The position numbers were made by a program, and so were the translations under genes. From OMOG01 sp041485845 (GTDB lineage Bacteria; Acidobacteriota; Terriglobia; Bryobacterales; Bryobacteraceae), in the NCBI GenBank assembly GCA_041485845.1, contig JBGPKH010000126.1, forward strand, positions 1-17,150: 17,150 nt of DNA, read 5' to 3'. Numbering within the stretch: position 1 is the stretch's first letter; every line of letters begins with the position of its first letter. This document shows positions 7,312 to 15,786 of the stretch, one piece after another. Under the pieces are notes generated by a model. It saw only the letters and a program-made list of their open reading frames with translations, made no database searches and was not told the DNA's origin.

Positions 7312-10005
7312 TTACCGAATGAATTGAAATTCGGGCGTCATCATGACCGCCCAGAGCAGATCCGTCAAACCATCCGCTGATGGCTTGCCCGGGTGGGAGG
7401 GATCGCGCAGCGCAGCCTCCGCGATCTGCCGCTCGGCAGCAGAGGGTGCACGGCCCAGCGCGTACCAATACACCCGGTCCACTGTCTCGGAAATGGTCTG
7501 CAACACCGGCCCAGCCACGAGTGGCGTCTCAGGGTCTGGAGGGGCCAGCCGGTCGAGGCTCGGCTTCCGATCGAAAACGAAGAACCGCGCCGACACGCTG
7601 CCGCCTCCGAACGCCGCGTTATTCGCCGGGTTTTCCATAGCCGGGGCGCCCTGGAATCGCGTAAAGCCCTTCCCGGCGATGTCGTACACCACGACCGATG
7701 GAAACTTGACGCGGACTGCGTTGGTTACCGGATCCGTGGTTCCCTCCGGAACGATCGGGCTTGTATCTTCACGGAGTCCCGACCCATCGACCGGAGTGAC
7801 GGCCGTTAGCGGCGTGGGCCCGGAAGGACCGACCAACATACCGTCGAGCCAAATCGGCGTGCCCTGGTCGGGCGAGGTAGAACCGTTGTCCTCAACGATC
7901 AGATACAGTTTCCGCGATTTCGAGATATCGATGTCGAACGGCGCAGGCCCGGCGCCACCCGTGCGTCCAGCAGCGGCCTGGCGGCCGAGCAGGCTGCGCG
8001 GCTCGGACGGAAGCTCGCCCAGCATTCGACGAGATCCTCTCCATAGCCAGTGCGTCAGCGTTTCGCCGTTCACCAGTTCCAGTGCTTGTACCGTGGTCGC
8101 CATCGTTTCGCGCGTCGAAAAGACTTGATCACGGATTGGACGGCCCATCGCGCGCGTCAGGCTGCCGCCTGCGATCCTCCACTCCCGCGCATACGCCCCG
8201 CCCGGAATGAGTTGAGGCTGGCCCGCTGGTTGGCCCCCCCGGCCGCCGGCTTGGCCTCCGCGGCCTCCGGCTTGGCCTCCGCGGCCTCCGGCCGGGCCTC
8301 CTCCACGCCCCGTGGAGATACCGGCGGCCAGCAGGCCCGCGTTGGAACCATCCAGGGGCGCGCCCGAAACCACCCCCCGAGGACCCTGCGCGTTGGCGCC
8401 GCTTGCAGCGCCGCCGCCTCCGCCAGCACCCGCGGCACCGCCGGGTCCATTGCCGCGGGGCGCAGTCACGTGCCAGTCGCCGGTAATGGCGGCTACTGCA
8501 TCCGCGAACTCCTCGGCTGTCAAACGGCGCAACTCGGGACCCCTAAACGAATACTGCTTGGGCGGATCGCCGGTGCGCGCGACCGCTGGAAGCTGGTAAG
8601 TCCTGGAACTGACGATCGTGCGAATCAGGTGTTTGAGGTCGTAGCCGCTGGCGACGAAGTCACTGGACAGCCAGTCCAGCAATTCGGGACTCCACGGCTC
8701 ACCATCCATATCGTCCACGTTCTCCACTATTCCCCGCCCCGTCAGCTTTTGCCAGGTGCGGTTCACCAAAGTGCGCGGCATCCGGCCGTTCCGTGGATCC
8801 GTGAAGACCGCCGCCGCCGTTGCACGCCGGTCCTCCAGGCTGTAAGAAGGCAGGGGCCGGTCCAGTTCCGGATACATGAACGCCGCGGAGGCAAATCCTT
8901 CCTGCGCCACATCGCAGCGGTACAACTGCAGCTTCTCCTCCTTGGAGAAATAGCTCGCCAGCGCGTAGGCATCCTTCAGCTTCCATCTGCTGATAAAGCT
9001 GTCGTGGCAGGAGTTGCACTTAAAGTTGATGCCCAAAAAGATCTGCGCGGTGTTCTGCGAGGCCTGCATGGCTGGAGCCTGGCTCGCGCTGACTGTTCCG
9101 CGCCAGTTCACACCGAGCAGAAAGCCGTCCGGATCGGTGTCCTTCGTAGGATTCAGCAGCTCCGTCACCATCTGGTTGTAAGGCTCGTTCGTTTGCAGAG
9201 CTTTCAGGAGCCACGCAGTAATGCTCTTTCGGGCCGCCGTGTCGGAATAGTAAGTGACCCCTTCGTCGTTGCGCAGCAGGTCGTTCCAATAAGAAATCCA
9301 GTTCTCCGAGTATTGCGTGTTGTCCGCTAACAGCTTCGTCACGAGTTGGCCGCGCTTATCGGGCCGGGTGTCCTTCAGGAAGTCTTGCGACTGAGCCGGG
9401 TCCGGCAGCAGTCCCCATATATCCAGGTAAGCTCGGCGTACGAATTCCGCATCGCTTGCCAGGGACGGCTGGCGCACCTCTTGATCCGCAAGGTATTTAG
9501 CCGTAAACCGGTCGACCGGATCGGCCCAATCTTTCCAGGGAGAATTCGGAACCGGCGGCGCAGTGAGCGCCAATAGTGGCTCCCACTTGGCCTTAGCGGC
9601 CGCCGACGTTGGAGTGGCTCGCGCGCCTTGATCGATCCAACTCCGGATGACGCCGACTTCCGAATCGGTTAATGGATCTAAGCCGTAAGGCATCTGCGGC
9701 TGAATCGCGCCGATGATGCGCTTGACCAGCAAACTGGTCGCGCTACTCGCCGGTTTGACCGCCGCGCCGGTGCGCCCGCCATTCAGGAGATCCTGATAAA
9801 TGGCCAGCGAAAGCCCGCCAGACCTCTTTTCGGCGTTGTGACACGCCAAACACTTATCCGCCAAAATCGCGTGGACCTGCCGGTCATAATCGATCAGCGC
9901 GGGCTCACTCTGCGACAGAGATTGCCCGGCCGTGAGGAAGTAGACCAACGCCATCCAGATAACAGCGCCCAATGGCAATAGGTTCTTGCGGGAATGGTTT
10001 CGCAC
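7312..10005 (-). CDS. PSCyt1-DUF1549-DUF1553 haem protein with RGG-rich and NPCBM-like inserts
   Basis: The 897-residue product starts at a GTG at 10005 with a GAGGGGG ribosome site just upstream and has a membrane/signal segment at about residues 9-27. Order of parts: PSCyt1 cytochrome domain with haem motif CLACH (52-56) and the MPYG/LTDSEVGVIRSWIDQGA tail (105-128); DUF1549 (about 160-350), including a second CxxCH, CNSCH at 330-334; DUF1553 core (about 400-510) with RTLVNRTWQKLTGRGIVENV and SRTYQLP. A Gly/Arg/Gln-rich low-complexity stretch follows (about 517-600), then a domain at about 685-830 (RKLYLIVEDNG, IWLDG, SARFFVFD) resembling NPCBM-type carbohydrate-binding modules. The end, YWYALGRAPSAAERQ to PEFQFI, is the usual DUF1553 C-terminus. 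Such proteins are thought to be envelope haem proteins acting with DUF1501; the reaction is unknown. It is the first gene of the operon. Confidence 0.9.
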   Translation of the reverse strand: MRNHSRKNLLPLGAVIWMALVYFLTAGQSLSQSEPALIDYDRQVHAILADKCLACHNAEKRSGGLSLAIYQDLLNGGRTGAAVKPASSATSLLVKRIIGAIQPQMPYGLDPLTDSEVGVIRSWIDQGARATPTSAAAKAKWEPLLALTAPPVPNSPWKDWADPVDRFTAKYLADQEVRQPSLASDAEFVRRAYLDIWGLLPDPAQSQDFLKDTRPDKRGQLVTKLLADNTQYSENWISYWNDLLRNDEGVTYYSDTAARKSITAWLLKALQTNEPYNQMVTELLNPTKDTDPDGFLLGVNWRGTVSASQAPAMQASQNTAQIFLGINFKCNSCHDSFISRWKLKDAYALASYFSKEEKLQLYRCDVAQEGFASAAFMYPELDRPLPSYSLEDRRATAAAVFTDPRNGRMPRTLVNRTWQKLTGRGIVENVDDMDGEPWSPELLDWLSSDFVASGYDLKHLIRTIVSSRTYQLPAVARTGDPPKQYSFRGPELRRLTAEEFADAVAAITGDWHVTAPRGNGPGGAAGAGGGGGAASGANAQGPRGVVSGAPLDGSNAGLLAAGISTGRGGGPAGGRGGQAGGRGGQAGGRGGQPAGQPQLIPGGAYAREWRIAGGSLTRAMGRPIRDQVFSTRETMATTVQALELVNGETLTHWLWRGSRRMLGELPSEPRSLLGRQAAAGRTGGAGPAPFDIDISKSRKLYLIVEDNGSTSPDQGTPIWLDGMLVGPSGPTPLTAVTPVDGSGLREDTSPIVPEGTTDPVTNAVRVKFPSVVVYDIAGKGFTRFQGAPAMENPANNAAFGGGSVSARFFVFDRKPSLDRLAPPDPETPLVAGPVLQTISETVDRVYWYALGRAPSAAERQIAEAALRDPSHPGKPSADGLTDLLWAVMMTPEFQFIR
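8225..8301 (-). repeat. 21-bp tandem repeat encoding GGRGGQA units
   Basis: Two exact 21-bp copies lie at 8246-8266 and 8267-8287. A degenerate copy precedes them at 8225-8245 and a partial copy follows at 8288-8301. In the gene they encode G-G-R-G-G-Q-A heptapeptides (protein residues about 573-596). A run of seven C on the plus strand falls inside the degenerate copy. The number of units is expected to vary by slippage and always keeps frame. Confidence 0.9.
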
Positions 10006-10046
10006 GGCGTCCCCCTCAGGACAGTACCTAGCTTTGCTCCAGAGTA

Positions 10047-10075
10047 AGTTTAGCTGCCTGTCCGCAAGGAGTCAA
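10047..10075 (-). promoter_or_regulatory. Sigma70-like promoter of the DUF1549/DUF1501/NHL operon
   Basis: On the minus strand TTGACT (10070-10075) is followed after exactly 17 nt by TAAACT (10047-10052). Against TTGACA/TATAAT this is 5/6 and 4/6 at ideal spacing. Transcription would start near 10040, giving a leader of about 35 nt before the GTG at 10005. Confidence 0.6.
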
Positions 10076-10490
10076 CAACTTTAAGTTTCTGCACGCACCT
10101 TCATGGAGTGAAAATCGAAGAGATTTGAGGAGAACCAGTAAGCCCCTATTGTTCAATCACATACGCGGACGCGTCGCTGGGGATCGGACCCGGGTTGAAA
10201 ATGCTCCACAGCCCAAGATCATTTCACGGGCTAAGAGACGGGAGCGCTGGGCGTGCGACTTTCGTCGCGCACCTTTGGCGGAAGTTGGAACGCCGATGTG
10301 GGGCCGGGTTGTAAAGTATTATAGCCGAGCCACGGGAAGTCGGAGCGCTTCCAGGAGTACGTGAACCTCGACTTAAGGCTGGGATGAAACGCGCTGAAGA
10401 AACCGTTCTCGGCTGGCGATTCAGCGGCGAAAAGAGCGGTTGACGAGAGAACCGGCCGCACGGGTTCCATTTGCTAAACTGAAGAGCTGA
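10076..10490. other. Intergenic region between the divergent operon promoter and the multicopper oxidase
   Basis: Apart from the minus-strand promoter at its left border, I see no supportable gene here. Two overlapping opposite-strand open frames of 79 codons (10125-10364 plus, 10231-10470 minus) show no family resemblance, signal or good ribosome site. The last 20 bases before the oxidase contain TAAACT (10475-10480), too close to the ATG for a normal leader. Control elements of the copper enzyme would be expected here but none is obvious. Confidence 0.4.
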
Positions 10491-11789
10491 ATGACGCGCC
10501 GGAAATTCCTGTCGATTGGGGGCGGCGGCATGTCGACCGCCGCGCTATGCGCAGATGCGCGCGCTGACGTTACACTTCACATCTCCGAAGTGAATCTCGA
10601 AGTTTCGCCCAGACGGTTTGTAAGAACCACCGCTTACAACGGCCAGGTTCCCGGACCGCTACTGCGGATGAAGCAAGGCCACTCGATTATCGTCGACGTC
10701 TTCAATGCAACCAAAGAACATGAGTTGGTCCACTGGCATGGCTTTTATATCCCGCCGGAGGTTGATGGCGCCCACGAAGAAGGCACGCCTCCGGTGATGG
10801 CCGGCGAACAGAGGCGTTATGTATTCACTCCGAACCCTGCCGGCACACGCTGGTACCACAGCCACGGTATGGCCGGCCGGAACCTCCACAAGACGACTTA
10901 TTCGGGCCAGTTCGGAATGGTCATTGTAGATACGGGGGGCGATCCGGCGGCACACGATCTGGAGGTTCCGATCCTGCTCCACGAATGGGACCCATACTTT
11001 GACCCGGATATGGACGTGGCCTACAAGGTTTTTTCGATAAACGGCAGGGTGCTCGGCGCGCAAGAGCCGATCCGCGTGCGTCCATCGCAGCGGGTTCTGT
11101 TCCGTGTCGTGAACGCAAGCGCAACTTTAGCTCACCGGCTCTCACTACCGGGCCATCAGTTCCACGTCGTGGCGCTGGATGGAAACGCGGTCGCATCGCC
11201 CCGGCCCGTTCCCGTCCTCGAACTCGGCCCGGCCGAGCGCGTGGATGCGATCGTCACCATGGACCGCCCCGGCGTCTGGATTCTCGGCGAAACGCTCGAC
11301 GCGCAACGCAACGCAGGCATGGGTATTGTGATCGAGTATGCCGATCAACATGGACCGCCCCGGTGGGCTTACCCCGAACCGTTCACCTGGGATTACACTC
11401 TCTTCGGCGGGAGCGAAAAACATCCGGAGCCGGACGGCAGACTCCCATTGACGATTCGCAGGGGCTCGGGACACCGGTGGACCATTAACGGTAAGTCGTT
11501 CCCTCACACGGATCCGCTGATGGTGACCGCGAACCGCCGCTATCGGATCGTCTTTGATAATCAAAGCTCGGAAGCACACCCGATGCACGTGCACCGTCAC
11601 ACTTTCGAAGTCATCCGCGTTGCAGACAAGGCGACGTCGGGTATTTTCAAGGACACGGTTGTGGTCCCGCCGTGGCGGAAGGTAGAAGTAGACCTGATCG
11701 CATCGCATCCGGGTGCGACCCTGGTCCACTGTCATCAGCAATATCACATGGACTTCGGATTCATGCTGATGATGCAGTACGCCGGCTGA
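10491..11789 (+). CDS. Three-domain multicopper oxidase (laccase/CopA-like)
   Basis: The 432-residue product has all copper ligands of a three-cupredoxin-domain multicopper oxidase: HWH (H81, H83), HSH (H123, H125), HPMHVH (H363, H366, H368) and HCHQQYHMDFGFM, giving H413, C414, H415, H419 and the axial Met M425. These form the T1 site and the T2/T3 trinuclear cluster, so the enzyme should oxidise a substrate with one-electron steps and reduce oxygen to water. The N-terminus MTRRKFLSIGGGGM is a short twin-arginine signal, fitting periplasmic export. Domain 1 begins at VTLHISEVNLEV. The substrate could be phenolics, Cu(I) or another metal; there is no Met-rich insert of the CueO kind. It converges with the cytochrome c gene, their ends only 9 nt apart. 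The upstream ribosome site is weak. Confidence 0.95.
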   Translation: MTRRKFLSIGGGGMSTAALCADARADVTLHISEVNLEVSPRRFVRTTAYNGQVPGPLLRMKQGHSIIVDVFNATKEHELVHWHGFYIPPEVDGAHEEGTPPVMAGEQRRYVFTPNPAGTRWYHSHGMAGRNLHKTTYSGQFGMVIVDTGGDPAAHDLEVPILLHEWDPYFDPDMDVAYKVFSINGRVLGAQEPIRVRPSQRVLFRVVNASATLAHRLSLPGHQFHVVALDGNAVASPRPVPVLELGPAERVDAIVTMDRPGVWILGETLDAQRNAGMGIVIEYADQHGPPRWAYPEPFTWDYTLFGGSEKHPEPDGRLPLTIRRGSGHRWTINGKSFPHTDPLMVTANRRYRIVFDNQSSEAHPMHVHRHTFEVIRVADKATSGIFKDTVVVPPWRKVEVDLIASHPGATLVHCHQQYHMDFGFMLMMQYAG

Positions 11790-11798
11790 ACCCACGAT

Positions 11799-12218
11799 CT
11801 ACTTCGCCTGAATCGATTTCAGATACTCGACCAGATTCGAGAGCCGCAGCGCCTTGGATCGTTCGTTCTGCAAGCTGAACAGTTCTCCCCAGACGGGCAT
11901 ATCCCGGGAGCCGTGCGCCGCCACTTCATCGCTGCCCTCGATGTAATGCATTACCCGCAGTTCCGGAAATGTGCCGTGGTTGCGTGCGGTCAAGCCGGTC
12001 AGATCGGCCGGCGCCTTCTTTAGAGCGCGCGCGGCCGGCCCATTGCCTTTCGCGTCCCTGCCGTGGCAAACCGCGCAATACATCAAGAAATTATCTTTGC
12101 CTGAACCAGGTGAGGTTGGGGTTATCGCGACCTCCTTGACGGCCGGGGCGCTCTGCCCGCTGAGACCACCGATTGCCAGCAAGTAAGAGCCGAACACAAA
12201 CACAATCCGCTTGGACAT
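11799..12218 (-). CDS. Small monohaem c-type cytochrome
   Basis: The open frame extends to 12242, but I start at the ATG at 12218 because a clear GGAG lies 9 nt upstream and the protein then opens with MSKRIVFVFGSYLLAIGGLS, a signal peptide. The 139-residue product has one haem motif, CAVCH (48-52), preceded by NFLMY and followed by GRDAKGNGPAA, and a likely axial methionine in MPVWG (M107). The closing LSNLVEYLKSIQ helix is typical of class I cytochrome c of the cbb3-CcoP/cytochrome c6 style. It would shuttle electrons in the periplasm. It lies 36 nt after the receptor gene on the same strand, so it may be cotranscribed, though a perfect TATAAT lies in the gap. The neighbouring oxidase is on the opposite strand. 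Confidence 0.92.
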   Translation of the reverse strand: MSKRIVFVFGSYLLAIGGLSGQSAPAVKEVAITPTSPGSGKDNFLMYCAVCHGRDAKGNGPAARALKKAPADLTGLTARNHGTFPELRVMHYIEGSDEVAAHGSRDMPVWGELFSLQNERSKALRLSNLVEYLKSIQAK

Positions 12219-12240
12219 ACCCTCACTCCTTCCACGAGCC

Positions 12241-12246
12241 ATTATA
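12241..12246 (-). promoter_or_regulatory. Possible -10 box for the cytochrome c gene
   Basis: The minus strand reads TATAAT at 12241-12246, a perfect -10 hexamer, 22 nt before the ATG at 12218. The hexamer 17 nt upstream (AAGTTG) is a poor -35, and TTGAGC is spaced by only 14 nt and lies in the end of the receptor gene. A short leader of about 15 nt would hold the GGAG ribosome site. Confidence 0.4.
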
Positions 12247-12254
12247 GCGGCTTT

Positions 12255-15200
12255 TCAGAAGCTCAACTTCGCGCCGAGCTGAATTTGCCGGGGCCCCTGA
12301 GAGCTGTAATTGAAGCCCTGGCTCAAGGTGGTGACTCCGAACAGACTCGAAGTTGGGGCCGTATTCGGATTGGGGAACGTGGGCGTGTTGGTAGCGTTGT
12401 TCGCGTCGGCTCGCAACTGGAAGTTTACGCGCTCTGTGATCTGGAAAGACTTGAACAGGGAGATACTCACCTCCGGTATTGCCCGACCCCGGAAGTCGCT
12501 CCACTGCGGCGTCGGCTGCGTGACCAGAGTGAACGGCTTGTTGATGATCCAGGCCACCGGCTCCGTGGCACTGGCGCAGGTCTGACGCGTGTTAGTATTG
12601 AGATTGAGCGTGCAGGTGTTGAACCAGCGCTGGTACGACCGAACATCCTTGGGGAACGCCGGATCGATGCCGGTGGAGACGGCGCCGCCGACGCTCAGCA
12701 GCGAACCCGAGAGCCATTGGGTATATCCCGAAATCTGCCAGCCGTTCAGCACCGTCCTGGTCAGGCGGCTCATATTTTTGAAGAAATTCTCCGTGTAAGT
12801 GAAGGTTAGATTGATCGTGTAGGGCGGTACGCCGCCGTCGCGCCTAATGAACTGCCCGGGGGCATCCATTCCGTTGTTGAGGTAAGTGCTGTACGTCGAG
12901 CTCTTGGCAAACGTGCCGTTGAACAAGATCGAAAGACCCTGCGACAAGCGCTTCTCCAGATTGAACACCAGCGCGTCGTACCGGGCGGCGCCGAGGGGCA
13001 TCTCTGACTCGGTGACACCGGTGTACTGCGGGTAAGGCATCAGCGATTGCTGCAGCGTCATGGTGGACCCGTTGAGCGAGGTTCCCGGCAACAGACCCGC
13101 ATACGGATTCGGTATTGTGGTTCCGGTCAAACTGGATCCGTTCGTCAGGTACTGCTGAAAGGTCACCGAGTCCCGGTTATAAGACGTGGCGACATTGCGG
13201 GAGAGGCGTCTGTCGTAAGAAACCTCCACAACGGAACGGAAGGGCAACTGATACTGGATGCCCGCGGAGAAAGTGTGGCTGTAGGGAGCGACGCGGCCGG
13301 GTGAAATGAACGAGACGCTGTTCCCTACGTTCGTCAGCAGCCCCTGCGAGTTGCCCAGGGGCAGGCGGATGCCGTTTTGAAATGGATTCGAGAGCATCCC
13401 GCAGGAGGCGCCCGTGCAGCCCTCCGCAGTGAGCGGAATGATGTTGGCAGCGGCTACCGAAGTGCTCGGAGACGTTGTGATGCTGAAGCCCGTGGTGGGG
13501 GCGACGGTGACTGTTGGCGAGTATGTGACAGCCCAGCCGCCGCGAATCACCATATTCGGGCTGACCTGATAATTGAAGCCGAAGCGCGGCGCGAAGTTAA
13601 TCGGATCGCGTTTGTAAGGCAGGCGGTTGCTGCTGTCCGCGAACAGCAGGCCGCCGGCAACCGCTGGTCCAGTGGAGGATCCGACGTGCGATACGGTAGT
13701 GGCGTCGAAGCCCCTGACGAATCGGTCATAGCGGTCGGTAATGGGAGACTCATACTCCCACCGAAGGCCCAGGTTCAGCGTCAGCTTCTTCGCGGCGCGC
13801 CAATCGTCCTGTACGAACGCGGCGTAGTAACGCTGTCCCTGCGCCGGGAAGGGATTGTAGGTGCTGCTCGCCCCGCTGGGATAGCCCAGCAGGAACGAAG
13901 CCAATGCGTCCCCGGACGAAGAGCTGGACACTAACGGGTTGGCCTGCGTAAAGGCCGCCGAAGCCGAAATGCTGAAGGATGCCGGAGGGCTCGACTGATT
14001 ATTTTTCAGGTCCCGGACCTCGCCGCCAACCTTCAAAGTGTGTTTGCCCAGCGTTTTGATCAGTGTCTCCCCGGCCGTGAAGTTGTTGCTGTAGTTGAGA
14101 GTGCCGCTGCCGGGGCCAAGCGTCTGGTAACCCGCAACCGAGAAATTGGGGAAGGTAATTTCCTGGACCTGACTGGTCAGCGACGCCGGAAAACCGAGCC
14201 GCGCCGGGTCATAGCCGAAAGAGTAATATTGGATCCCGAACACATGCCGGTTCCAGCTTGCGCGCGACGTAAGGATTACGGTCGGCGAAATCACGGAGGT
14301 CAGGTTTATGTTCGCCTCGATATTACCGCGCCAGTGCTGGAAGGAGTTCGAGACGTACTCGGTCCCAAGAGCCTGATACGCGGGCAGGCCGGCAGTTCCT
14401 CCAAAGCTTTGGCCCCGCAGGTCGCGCGTAATGGTTACGAAAACCGATTCCTTGTCGTTGAACCTATGGTCGAAGCGGAAGACGTGCGAATTGAACGGTT
14501 CATGATCGTAGCTGGGAAAGATGGTCCGATTGAACTGTCCTCTCGGAGCTACCAGATTGGGCTCCAGATAGAACTTCACTACAGTCGCTGCAATCGGGTT
14601 GATGCGGTCTGCCGGCACTACGGCGCCTGGGAAAGGCGTTCTCGCATAGCTGCCGCCATTCTGCACGGTTGTCAGCGGATCATAAATCGCAACAGTCGCC
14701 CCGCTGGTGCCCGAGACGTACGTCTGGGAGAAATTCCCCTTTCTTTCGAGGCCGGTGGGAACATTCATGGTGTTTCCGACCGGCCGGCTGTCGCGATAGA
14801 TGTCCTGCGCGTATGTGAAGAACGTCCTGTTCCGGCCGTCGTATATCTTCGGGATGCGGAAAGGACCGTCCAGCTCAACTGTCGGCTCGTTCATTTTGAA
14901 CGACGAGTTTGCCGCCCCGGTTGCGTTCGCGTCGAAGCTATTGGCGTTGAAGATGGGATTGCGCACCAGCCACCCAACCGACCCGTGGTACTGGTTAGTG
15001 CCGCTCTTGAGGGAGATGCTGATCACGCCGCCGCCGGTCCGGCCCAACTCGGCATCGTACACGTTCGTAATAACCTTGACTTCGCCTACCGCATCGGGCG
15101 GGGGCGAGATAGCGTTGGCGGCTCCACTGCTCTCCCTGTACGTGTTGGGAGAGCCATTCAGCAGGACCTCGTTGTTGCTCCCGCCCAGGATGCTGACGTT

Positions 15201-15731
15201 ATTATCCCCGCCGTCAAACGGCCTGACCGTGGTGCCCCCCGAAGCGCCCGCTGAATACCGGACTAACTGGAAAACATCCCGGGCATAAGTGGGAACGGCC
15301 TCCACAAGGCTCCGGTTGACGGTGCTGCTCTGGGACGCAGAGACGGTATCCAGCAAAGGACTTTCCGCAGTGACGGCCACGGTCTCCGAGGCCGCCCCCA
15401 ATTGAAGCTTGAAATCCAAGTCCTTCCGGTCGGCGCTCCGAAGCTCCACACTATTCTCCACCGCTACCTTGAAACCGGGTGAGAACACGGTCACAATGTA
15501 CTTTCCAGGATTGACTGGCGGAGCGGTGTAAACGCCAGAATCATTGGTTAGGACGTTGGTGACTACATTGGTCTCCAGATTCCTGATCTCAACCTTAGCC
15601 GCAGGTACTGCCCCGCCTTGCGGGTCAATCACCGTTCCGCTGATGATGGCTCGGGTTTCCTGTCCCCAAGCGGTCGCACCCAGGATCCAAATCCCGGCGA
15701 AAAGCCGCAGCGTCATGGCTGATCTTGTCAC
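12255..15731 (-). CDS. TonB-dependent receptor-like outer-membrane protein with carboxypeptidase-regulatory domain (Oar-like)
   Basis: I place the start at the GTG at 15731, with GAGGAGG about 7 nt upstream, rather than at the TTG at 15749 that overlaps that ribosome site. The product is then 1158 residues. A signal peptide (TLRLFAGIWILGATAWG) is followed by a CarboxypepD_reg-like Ig domain (about 25-110: ISGTVIDPQGGAVPAAKVEI, SGVYTAPPVNPGKYIV), a plug domain (about 125-240: NNVSILGGSNNEVLLNGSP, GEVKVITNVYDAELGRTGGG) and a long beta-barrel ending in QLGAKLSF with the C-terminal Phe of outer-membrane proteins. These receptors are numerous in Acidobacteriota and are thought to import oligosaccharides or other large substrates; the ligand here is unknown. 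I see no clear TonB box. It has a strong promoter and candidate operator upstream, and no SusD-like partner follows. Confidence 0.93.
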   Translation of the reverse strand: MTRSAMTLRLFAGIWILGATAWGQETRAIISGTVIDPQGGAVPAAKVEIRNLETNVVTNVLTNDSGVYTAPPVNPGKYIVTVFSPGFKVAVENSVELRSADRKDLDFKLQLGAASETVAVTAESPLLDTVSASQSSTVNRSLVEAVPTYARDVFQLVRYSAGASGGTTVRPFDGGDNNVSILGGSNNEVLLNGSPNTYRESSGAANAISPPPDAVGEVKVITNVYDAELGRTGGGVISISLKSGTNQYHGSVGWLVRNPIFNANSFDANATGAANSSFKMNEPTVELDGPFRIPKIYDGRNRTFFTYAQDIYRDSRPVGNTMNVPTGLERKGNFSQTYVSGTSGATVAIYDPLTTVQNGGSYARTPFPGAVVPADRINPIAATVVKFYLEPNLVAPRGQFNRTIFPSYDHEPFNSHVFRFDHRFNDKESVFVTITRDLRGQSFGGTAGLPAYQALGTEYVSNSFQHWRGNIEANINLTSVISPTVILTSRASWNRHVFGIQYYSFGYDPARLGFPASLTSQVQEITFPNFSVAGYQTLGPGSGTLNYSNNFTAGETLIKTLGKHTLKVGGEVRDLKNNQSSPPASFSISASAAFTQANPLVSSSSSGDALASFLLGYPSGASSTYNPFPAQGQRYYAAFVQDDWRAAKKLTLNLGLRWEYESPITDRYDRFVRGFDATTVSHVGSSTGPAVAGGLLFADSSNRLPYKRDPINFAPRFGFNYQVSPNMVIRGGWAVTYSPTVTVAPTTGFSITTSPSTSVAAANIIPLTAEGCTGASCGMLSNPFQNGIRLPLGNSQGLLTNVGNSVSFISPGRVAPYSHTFSAGIQYQLPFRSVVEVSYDRRLSRNVATSYNRDSVTFQQYLTNGSSLTGTTIPNPYAGLLPGTSLNGSTMTLQQSLMPYPQYTGVTESEMPLGAARYDALVFNLEKRLSQGLSILFNGTFAKSSTYSTYLNNGMDAPGQFIRRDGGVPPYTINLTFTYTENFFKNMSRLTRTVLNGWQISGYTQWLSGSLLSVGGAVSTGIDPAFPKDVRSYQRWFNTCTLNLNTNTRQTCASATEPVAWIINKPFTLVTQPTPQWSDFRGRAIPEVSISLFKSFQITERVNFQLRADANNATNTPTFPNPNTAPTSSLFGVTTLSQGFNYSSQGPRQIQLGAKLSF

Positions 15732-15749
15732 GATTGCCCCTCCTCGCAA

Positions 15750-15773
15750 GCGGATTGAATCGTTTCAATCCGC
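15750..15773. promoter_or_regulatory. Candidate operator: 10-bp-arm inverted repeat in the receptor leader
   Basis: GCGGATTGAA (15750-15759) and TTCAATCCGC (15764-15773) are perfect inverted arms around TCGT. The site has an even, AT-containing centre with CG in the middle, the usual shape of LacI-family operators. It lies between the -10 box and the GTG start, at or just after the expected transcription start, where a bound repressor would block transcription. The ribosome site begins only a few bases further on, so an RNA hairpin masking translation is the alternative. Confidence 0.6.
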
Positions 15774-15786
15774 AAAAAGTAGACTC

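Noticed and set aside
8225..8301. CRISPR-like array
   Set aside because: The 21-bp units are contiguous, without spacers, and keep reading frame in a coding sequence.
8050..9330. Plus-strand open frame of 426 codons
   Set aside because: Antisense to the DUF1549/DUF1553 gene; Arg/Gln/Ala-rich without recognisable motifs.
10125..10470. Two 79-codon open frames on opposite strands in the intergenic region
   Set aside because: They overlap each other, have no ribosome site, signal or familiar motif; I treat the region as non-coding.
10441..10480. Promoter for the multicopper oxidase using TTGACG and TAAACT
   Set aside because: The two hexamers are about 29 nt apart, and the -10-like hexamer is only 10 nt before the start codon.
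12219..12242. Longer N-terminus of the small cytochrome c (start at 12242)
   Set aside because: The extra residues MARGRSEG precede a complete signal peptide, and the internal ATG at 12218 has the good ribosome site.
14040..15254. Plus-strand open frame of 404 codons
   Set aside because: Antisense to the TonB-dependent receptor, which has full domain support on the minus strand.
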